DNA of 17,624 nucleotides, taken from positions 1 through 17,624 of the forward strand of contig CAIOUK010000016.1 of assembly GCA_903861445.1 (NCBI GenBank). The letters are read 5' to 3'. The DNA is from an uncultured Verrucomicrobia subdivision 3 bacterium. Its GTDB lineage: Bacteria > Verrucomicrobiota > Verrucomicrobiia > Limisphaerales > UBA11358. The notes under the pieces were generated by a model, which searched no databases, was not told where the DNA came from, and saw only the letters and a program-made list of their open reading frames with translations. The position numbers were made by a program, and so were the translations under genes. Below are positions 13,324 to 17,624 of this stretch, one piece after another (positions within the stretch are counted from its first letter, which is position 1; each line of letters begins with the position of its first letter).

Positions 13324-14112
13324 TTAAGCGGCGAGCGCCGTCAAGCGCGTGCGTTGGAAAACTTCTTCGGCCGAACCTTCGGCGCTGATGTTAAACAGAA
13401 GTCCGCACTGCTGGTAAAAATCCAGCAGCGGTTGCACGGCTTTTTGGTAGGCCGCCAACCGCACCCGCACGGCTTCCGGTCGGTCGTCCTCGCGTTGGAA
13501 TAATTTTCCACCGCACCGGTCGCAGAGGTCGGAAAACTTTGGGGGTCTCGTGGTGAGATGGTAGGCCGTCTTGCAATTCGCGCAGGTGCGCCGACCGGAA
13601 AGGCGCGCCACCAGTTTTTCCACGGGCAGTTCGTAGTTGAAAACAGCCGTTAATTTGATGTTGTGGGTCTCGAGCAATTGTCCCAGCGCCTTGGCTTGGG
13701 CGACGGTGCGCGGAAAACCATCGAGCAAAAATCCGCCGGAACATTTCAGACAGCGCAGACGCTCGCCGACTAGGTTGAGCACGGTTTCGTCGGGGACGAG
13801 TTCGCCGCGTTTCAGGTGGTCAATGGCATTGTGCATTGCCGGGGAAAGCTCTTTATCATCAGCGCATTTGAGGGTGCGGAAAATATCGGCGGTTGAGAGA
13901 TGGCAGGCACCCAGCCGGTGGCAGAGCAAATCCGCCTGCGTGCCTTTGCCGACGCCGGGTGCGCCGAGCAGGATGATTCGTGACGCCGTGCCGAGCGGCT
14001 TGTGCGGAGACATCTGGCATTCGGCCCTGCCGCCCTTGAGCCAGGCAGTGCGGTCAGGCTGGCGCGCCGCTGACGAATCATCAGCCTTGCTGGAGAAAGG
14101 GTTTGTGCTCAT
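13324..14112 (-). CDS. adk: Adenylate-kinase-family nucleoside monophosphate kinase
   Basis: Transfers phosphate from ATP to AMP or another nucleoside monophosphate. The protein (262 aa from ATG 14112) has the P-loop GAPGVGKGTQ at 50-59 and the NMP-site STADIFR in place of the usual STGDxxR. DGFPRT lies at 131-136, and the zinc LID uses Cys177/Cys180 and Cys197/Cys200 (RTCANCKTAYH, LCDRCGG) followed by REDDRPE. About 45 residues precede the P-loop, including DRTAWLKGGRAECQ; canonical Adk starts only a few residues before it. I recall a similar extension in Verrucomicrobiota homologues, so I keep this start; ATG 14013 would give a conventional 229-residue Adk. An extra CLKC pair lies before DGFPRT. 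The nucleotide preference is not certain. Confidence 0.88.
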   Translation of the reverse strand: MSTNPFSSKADDSSAARQPDRTAWLKGGRAECQMSPHKPLGTASRIILLGAPGVGKGTQADLLCHRLGACHLSTADIFRTLKCADDKELSPAMHNAIDHLKRGELVPDETVLNLVGERLRCLKCSGGFLLDGFPRTVAQAKALGQLLETHNIKLTAVFNYELPVEKLVARLSGRRTCANCKTAYHLTTRPPKFSDLCDRCGGKLFQREDDRPEAVRVRLAAYQKAVQPLLDFYQQCGLLFNISAEGSAEEVFQRTRLTALAA

Positions 14113-14113
14113 A

Positions 14114-14137
14114 CCCAAACCTTATCAGCGGTTTGGG
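14114..14137 (-). promoter_or_regulatory. Hairpin covering the adk translation start
   Basis: CCCAAACC and GGTTTGGG form an 8-bp perfect stem with an eight-base loop, ending one base before the ATG at 14112. If it forms in the mRNA it would occupy the ribosome-binding region, so it is a candidate translational control element. The effect is inferred. Confidence 0.45.
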
Positions 14138-14222
14138 GAAAACCAAGGGACGGTGGCGGATTTACCAAAAACCGGGGCGCATTTGCCAATAAATGTGAAC
14201 TGCTGGAGCAGTGGTCAGCGCT

Positions 14223-14792
14223 TTACTTTTTCGCCAGCACTTTTTTCGTGGCCGCTTGCAAATCGTCGAGTTCCGGCTGCAATTCCGCTTTGGTCTTTTT
14301 GTCCATGCGGTCAATGAACAGCAATCCGTTCAGGTGATCCGTCTCGTGTTGAACGGCGCGCGCCAGCAAGCCGCCGCAGCGGAAAGAAATCGGTTTGCCC
14401 TTCGCATCCAGCGCCGAAACATCCACGGTGCCGGGTCGCGTAATCTCCGCGAAAATTTCCGGGAAACTCAAGCAGCCTTCGCCGCCGGTTGCCGGTTCGC
14501 CGGCGGGCGTGACGACGGGATTGATCAGCACGAGTGGCATGATGCTGGCAACTTCCGCTGGCTTGCCGTTAATTTCCAAAGTCGAAGGCCGGTCCGTTAC
14601 CCCGCGCACATCAATCACCGTGAGCTGCTTCGCCACGCCCACCTGTTGCGCTGCGAGGCCGACGCCGTGGCTCGCTTCCATCGTCTCAAACATGTCGGCG
14701 ATGAGCTTTTTGATTTCCGGCGTGATGGTTTCGATGCGCTCGCCTTTTTTGCGCAGCACGGGATGGCCGTATTTGACAATTTCTAAAATCAT
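14223..14792 (-). CDS. def: Peptide deformylase
   Basis: Removes the formyl group from the initiator methionine of nascent proteins. All three metal-site motifs are intact: GVGLAAQQ (43-50), EGCLS with Cys107 (105-109), and QHETDH with His149, Glu150 and His153 (148-153). The N-terminus ILEIVKYGHPVLRKKGERI is typical. At 189 residues it is normal, with a lysine-rich C-terminal tail (KKVLAKK). The ATG at 14792 is 30 bases after the parB stop, suggesting co-transcription. The usual partner fmt is not adjacent: the next gene downstream is the kinase, 110 bases away. Confidence 0.96.
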   Translation of the reverse strand: MILEIVKYGHPVLRKKGERIETITPEIKKLIADMFETMEASHGVGLAAQQVGVAKQLTVIDVRGVTDRPSTLEINGKPAEVASIMPLVLINPVVTPAGEPATGGEGCLSFPEIFAEITRPGTVDVSALDAKGKPISFRCGGLLARAVQHETDHLNGLLFIDRMDKKTKAELQPELDDLQAATKKVLAKK

Positions 14793-14822
14793 TTTATCGA
14801 ATGGAAAAGGATAAATCGCAGA

Positions 14823-15749
14823 TCAATCGGCGTTAACGCCGAGTTTTTCCAACACACTTTGCAACTCGTCGTCGCTGAAGAAGGAAATTTCCACCGCGCC
14901 TTTGCCGTGCGCGTATTTCAATTGCACCTTCGTGCCGAACTGTTCGCGCAATTTTTCCTCAAGCCGGCCGATGTTGGAATCAATCGGCACGATGACTTTG
15001 GTCTTAGCTGTCTCGCTGGTGATTTTGCCGCCGCGTGCCGACAACTTAGCGATTAACCCTTCCGTTTGGCGCACGTTCAAGCCGTCCTTGAGCGCGCGTT
15101 CGGTGGCTATGATTTGCTGCCGCTCGTCGCTCAAGCCGAGAATCACCTTGGCATGACCGACCGACAGCCGGCCTTCGCGCACATAACCTTGCACGGACAA
15201 CGGCAATTTCAGCAGGCGCGTCGCGTTCGCCACGGCGGCGCGGCTCTTGCCGACCTTGACGGCAATTTGCTCCTGTGTGAGTTGAAACTGTTCCGCGAGC
15301 TGCGAATAGCCGAGCGCCTCTTCGATGGCGTTCAGGTTTTCGCGTTGCAAATTTTCGATGAGTGCCAGTTCCAGCACCGCGCGGTCGTCGGCCTCGCGAA
15401 CGATGACTGGAACTTCCGGCAACTTCAGCAACTGCGACGCGCGCCAACGGCGCTCGCCGGCGATGAGTTCAAAAAATCCGCCGCGCTCGCGCACGATTAG
15501 CGGCTGCACGATGCCTTGTTCGCGGATGGAATCGGCGAGTTCCTTCAGCGCGTCGTCGGAAAAATTCTTGCGCGGCTGCATCGCGGACGGACGAATGCGG
15601 TCGAGCGGCACGCGCCGGACGCGGTCGCGCGCATCGGGCAGGGGAGCGGGCGCGCTGGCGGGCATGGCCGCCGCCGGAGCGGTGGTCATGGTGGCGGGAC
15701 TGCCGGACAAAAGTGCGCCCAAGCCGCGTCCCAATGCGGGTTTCGACAT
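14823..15749 (-). CDS. parB: Chromosome-partitioning protein ParB (Spo0J family)
   Basis: CTP-dependent DNA clamp that loads at parS near the origin and spreads to direct segregation with ParA. From ATG 15749 the protein is 308 residues and begins SKPALGRGLGALL, the typical ParA-interacting N-terminus. After a Pro/Ala linker come VPLDRIRPSAMQPRK, EQGIVQPLIVR and the CTP-binding motif GERRWRA (98-104), then ENLQREN (132-138). The helix-turn-helix region is around 157-180 (LTQEQIAVKVGKSRAAVANATRLL), with a C-terminal dimerisation domain. The frame extends upstream to 15815 but that part lacks family similarity. parA is not adjacent: the upstream neighbour is a divergent DUF309 gene. I saw no parS-like GTTTCACGTGAAAC. 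Confidence 0.95.
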   Translation of the reverse strand: MSKPALGRGLGALLSGSPATMTTAPAAAMPASAPAPLPDARDRVRRVPLDRIRPSAMQPRKNFSDDALKELADSIREQGIVQPLIVRERGGFFELIAGERRWRASQLLKLPEVPVIVREADDRAVLELALIENLQRENLNAIEEALGYSQLAEQFQLTQEQIAVKVGKSRAAVANATRLLKLPLSVQGYVREGRLSVGHAKVILGLSDERQQIIATERALKDGLNVRQTEGLIAKLSARGGKITSETAKTKVIVPIDSNIGRLEEKLREQFGTKVQLKYAHGKGAVEISFFSDDELQSVLEKLGVNAD

Positions 15750-15807
15750 GGATTCAGAGTGCCGTCGTATCGTGACAAAGTCAATTTCACTTCGCACGCC
15801 AGCGGAG

Positions 15808-15835
15808 TTGCACATTTTTGTTTTCGACTTAAAGT
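15808..15835 (+). promoter_or_regulatory. Possible promoter of the DUF309 gene
   Basis: TTGCAC (15808-15813) is followed after 16 bases by TAAAGT (15830-15835). A start about seven bases later would fall on the GTG at 15842, implying leaderless translation. Both hexamers are imperfect, so this is a weak prediction. The 86-bp gap must also hold the divergent parB promoter. Confidence 0.25.
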
Positions 15836-15841
15836 GTGCGC

Positions 15842-16258
15842 GTGAACAAGCACGAGCGCATCGCGGAACTGGCGCGGCAATTTGCCGCCGATGGCGTTGA
15901 CCCGCGTTATGCCGGATATTTTGTGCTGTTTAACCAGCAGAAATTTTACGAGGCGCACGACATTCTGGAAGATTTGTGGCTGCCAGACCGTCACGGTGTG
16001 AACGGGAATTTCTACAAAGGACTCATCCAGCTTGCAGGCGCGTTTGTGCATCTGCAAAAGAACCGGCTGCGTCCGTCCGCCGCGCTGTTCAAGCTCGCGC
16101 AGGCAAATTTGGAAAAATATCCCTCGTCGCACGAGCGGCTGAACTTGGCGGCGGTGCAATTGCTCATGGCTGGCTGGCTCCGGCAACTGGAAAAAAACAA
16201 TTTCGCGGTCAACCCGCTTTCCGCTTCGCACGTCCCGCAGTTGGCCTTGCATAAATAA
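15842..16258 (+). CDS. DUF309 domain protein
   Basis: A 138-residue helical protein of the DUF309 family, whose molecular function is unknown. The diagnostic stretch is FNQQKFYEAHDILEDLW, followed by NFYKGLIQLAGAFVHLQKNRLRPSAALFKLAQANL. These are the two paired helices with conserved EAHE/D and (Y/L)-x-G-L-I-Q-L motifs. GTG 15842 gives MNKHERIAELARQF; GTG 15836 in the same frame would add two residues. No signal peptide or membrane segment is visible. The epimerase gene follows after three bases, so the two are very probably co-transcribed. The function remains unassigned. Confidence 0.87.
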   Translation: MNKHERIAELARQFAADGVDPRYAGYFVLFNQQKFYEAHDILEDLWLPDRHGVNGNFYKGLIQLAGAFVHLQKNRLRPSAALFKLAQANLEKYPSSHERLNLAAVQLLMAGWLRQLEKNNFAVNPLSASHVPQLALHK

Positions 16259-16261
16259 ATT

Positions 16262-17182
16262 ATGAACCAGAAACGCATCGTCATTGCCGGCGGCAGCGGC
16301 TTCATCGGCACCGCGCTGGCGCAGGAATTTATCCGACGCGGCTATGCGGTCATTGTGCTCACGCGCTCGCCGCGCGCGCGGACGGATGGCATTCGCGAAG
16401 TGGCGTGGGATGCCAAAAACTTCGGCGATTGGGCGGCGCAACTCGACGGCGCAACGGCGGTTATCAATCTCACGGGTAAAAATATCAATTGTCCGCACAC
16501 GCCGGAAAATCTGCGCGCCATCACGGCTTCGCGCATGGATTCCGTGAACGCCGTGGCTGCGGCCATAGCGCAAGCCTCGGTGCCGCCGCTGGTTTGGGTG
16601 CAAGCGAGCGCCGTCGGATTTTATGGCGATACGCGGGATGCGGCTTGCGACGAGTCAGCTCCGAGTGGCACCGACAATCTGGCCAACATCTGCCGCCAAT
16701 GGGAAGCGGCTTGTGCAAACCTTGCGCTCCCGCAGACGCGCAAGGTGATTTTGCGAATTGGCTTCGTGCTGGGGCGTGATGGCGGCGCGTTGCCAGTGCT
16801 GGCGCGGCTCACAAAACTATTTCTCGGCGGCGCCGTTGGCAGCGGACGGCAATATATAAGTTGGATTCACCTGGCCGATCTCGTGGCGATGTTTCTCGCG
16901 GTAGTGGAACGGGAAAATATGTCCGGCACCTTCAATGCCGTCGCACCGAACGCGGTGACGAATGCCGAATTCATGCGGGAACTGCGCCGCGCGCTGCATC
17001 GGCCGTGGAGTCCGCCGGCACCGGCGTTGGCGGTGAAGCTGGGCGCAAAGTTGATGGGTAGCGATCCGTCGTTGGCGCTCATCAGCCAGCGTTGTATGCC
17101 GAGGAAATTTCAGGAAGCAGGCTTCCAATTTCAATTTCATGAACTGCGCGGTGCGCTGCAAAATCTTTGCCGCAAGGAATAA
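16262..17182 (+). CDS. TIGR01777-family NAD(P)-dependent epimerase (SDR, YfcH-like)
   Basis: An atypical short-chain dehydrogenase of 306 residues. The Rossmann motif GGSGFIG is at 10-16, followed by GYAVIVLTRSP. VINLTGKNI and the signature ASAVGFYGD (~115-123) supply the active-site region, where many SDRs have Ser and Tyr-x3-Lys. LRIGFVLGRDGGALPVL and YISWIHLADLVAMF are typical of this group. The C-terminal ~50 residues (PPAPALAVKLGAKLMG, QRCMPRKFQEAGFQFQF) match the DUF1731 domain. The substrate is unknown for the family; E. coli YfcH, Arabidopsis GC1 (chloroplast division) and human SDR39U1 are homologues. The ATG at 16262 is three bases after the DUF309 stop. The stop codon lies in a palindrome shared with the convergent gene. 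Confidence 0.92.
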   Translation: MNQKRIVIAGGSGFIGTALAQEFIRRGYAVIVLTRSPRARTDGIREVAWDAKNFGDWAAQLDGATAVINLTGKNINCPHTPENLRAITASRMDSVNAVAAAIAQASVPPLVWVQASAVGFYGDTRDAACDESAPSGTDNLANICRQWEAACANLALPQTRKVILRIGFVLGRDGGALPVLARLTKLFLGGAVGSGRQYISWIHLADLVAMFLAVVERENMSGTFNAVAPNAVTNAEFMRELRRALHRPWSPPAPALAVKLGAKLMGSDPSLALISQRCMPRKFQEAGFQFQFHELRGALQNLCRKE

Positions 17183-17192
17183 TTATTATTCC
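17176..17192. terminator. Palindrome containing both convergent stop codons
   Basis: GGAATAA (17176-17182) and TTATTCC (17186-17192) pair perfectly around TTA. The stem contains the TAA of the epimerase on plus and the TAA of the oxidoreductase on minus. It is AT-rich and short, so it is at best a weak bidirectional terminator. Confidence 0.35.
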
Positions 17193-17624
17193 AGCGCCTC
17201 GGCCAGCACTTCGGCCATGTGCTTGGTGCGGACGGTAGCGAGGTCGCGGATTTGGTGGCGGCAACTGGTGCCGGATAAAACGACGGTCGTGCCGTAGGGT
17301 TGATGTTTGATTTGTTCCAACAACGGTTCGGCAATTTTTAGCGAAAGTTCATATTTGTCGGCCATCATGCCGAACGCGCCGGCCATGCCGCAGCAGCCGG
17401 TATCGAGCAGCTTGGCGGTGCGCCCGGGCAGCCGCGCGGCGAGGTGCTGCAAATCCTTCGGTTCGGTCAGCGCCCGCGTGTGGCAATGTGCGTGAATGAC
17501 GAGGCGTTCTTCCAGCGGCTTGAATTGGAGCGCGTCGGGTTCGCGTTCCAGAAGCTGGCCGATAAAATCTTCAAACAAAAAACAACGTGCGCTGATGTGC
17601 GCGGCTTCGGGCAAATTTAGTTCG
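17186..17624 (-). CDS. C-terminal part of an FAD/Fe-S oxidoreductase (CCG domain), 5' end outside window
   Basis: The frame is open to the right edge, so the TTG at 17614 is internal and only the last ~145 residues are seen. They form the second cysteine-rich CCG domain of the glycolate/lactate/heterodisulfide-type oxidoreductases: HAHCHTRAL, LDTGCCGMAGAFGM and LSGTSCRHQIRDL provide the cysteines. The segment FLFEDFIGQLL before HAHCH resembles the large fusions in which an FAD-binding (GlcD-like) half is followed by a ferredoxin and CCG domains (YdiJ/D-2-hydroxyacid dehydrogenase type). A stand-alone GlcF/LutA-type subunit is the alternative. The substrate is probably a 2-hydroxyacid, by family only. 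It converges on the epimerase gene three bases apart. Confidence 0.8.
   Translation of the reverse strand, partial: ELNLPEAAHISARCFLFEDFIGQLLEREPDALQFKPLEERLVIHAHCHTRALTEPKDLQHLAARLPGRTAKLLDTGCCGMAGAFGMMADKYELSLKIAEPLLEQIKHQPYGTTVVLSGTSCRHQIRDLATVRTKHMAEVLAEALE

Noticed and set aside
15750..15815. Upstream extension of ParB (CNSAGVRSEIDF...) and a weak heptad-like GAAGTGA next to AATTGAC
   Set aside because: Only one or two units fit a 7-bp period, fewer than in the four clear arrays. The extension lacks ParB similarity, so neither an extended CDS nor a repeat is called.
1..17624. Search for CRISPR arrays, tRNA genes, insertion sequences, phage genes or defence systems
   Set aside because: No direct repeats with regular spacers, no tRNA T-loop/acceptor pattern in the gaps, no transposase or phage protein. 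Nearly all coding frames belong to common core families.

Overview
The window is a stretch of bacterial chromosome made almost entirely of housekeeping genes, moderately GC-rich and densely packed. The most likely source is a Gram-negative bacterium of the Verrucomicrobiota (PVC group; a Limisphaerales/Pedosphaera-like lineage is my guess). Reasons: a long-form IspH, a nucleoside monophosphate kinase with an N-terminal extension of a kind I associate with that phylum, almost no Shine-Dalgarno sequences, a secreted pectinase-like GH28 enzyme beside core genes, and many degenerate intergenic repeats. The assignment is inferred from family resemblance, not from a search.

Layout. (1) 1-2877, plus strand: the 3' part of hisG ending at a strong terminator, then dapA-dapB-folK joined by ATGA stop/start overlaps (lysine/diaminopimelate, then folate). 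(2) 2864-9046, minus strand: the SRP RNA gene ffs, dnaX, ybaB, recR, a HAD phosphatase, ispH and a dGTPase-like gene. The order SRP RNA-dnaX-ybaB-recR also occurs in Bacillus. (3) 9187-11452: a secreted GH28-type glycosidase on plus, a single-domain rhodanese on minus, and a small unrecognised gene on plus. (4) 11533-15749, minus strand: parB, def, an adenylate-kinase-family gene, comFC and accD. (5) 15842-17182, plus strand: a DUF309 gene and a TIGR01777-type epimerase. (6) At the right edge, minus strand: the C-terminal CCG domain of an FAD/Fe-S oxidoreductase.

I found no phage, transposon, CRISPR, defence or secondary-metabolite system. The most interesting signals are non-coding. A family of 7-bp-period degenerate tandem repeats (consensus near GAAnnnn) sits at four gene boundaries: dapB/folK, HAD/recR, dnaX/ybaB and ffs/dnaX. 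Two copies are head-to-head inverted arrays able to fold as hairpins, and one is translated as the N-terminus of FolK. dnaX itself carries an in-frame 30-bp inverted repeat in its linker, an A8 slippery run followed by a -1-frame stop, and a lost zinc module. A different GC-rich palindrome separates ybaB from recR.
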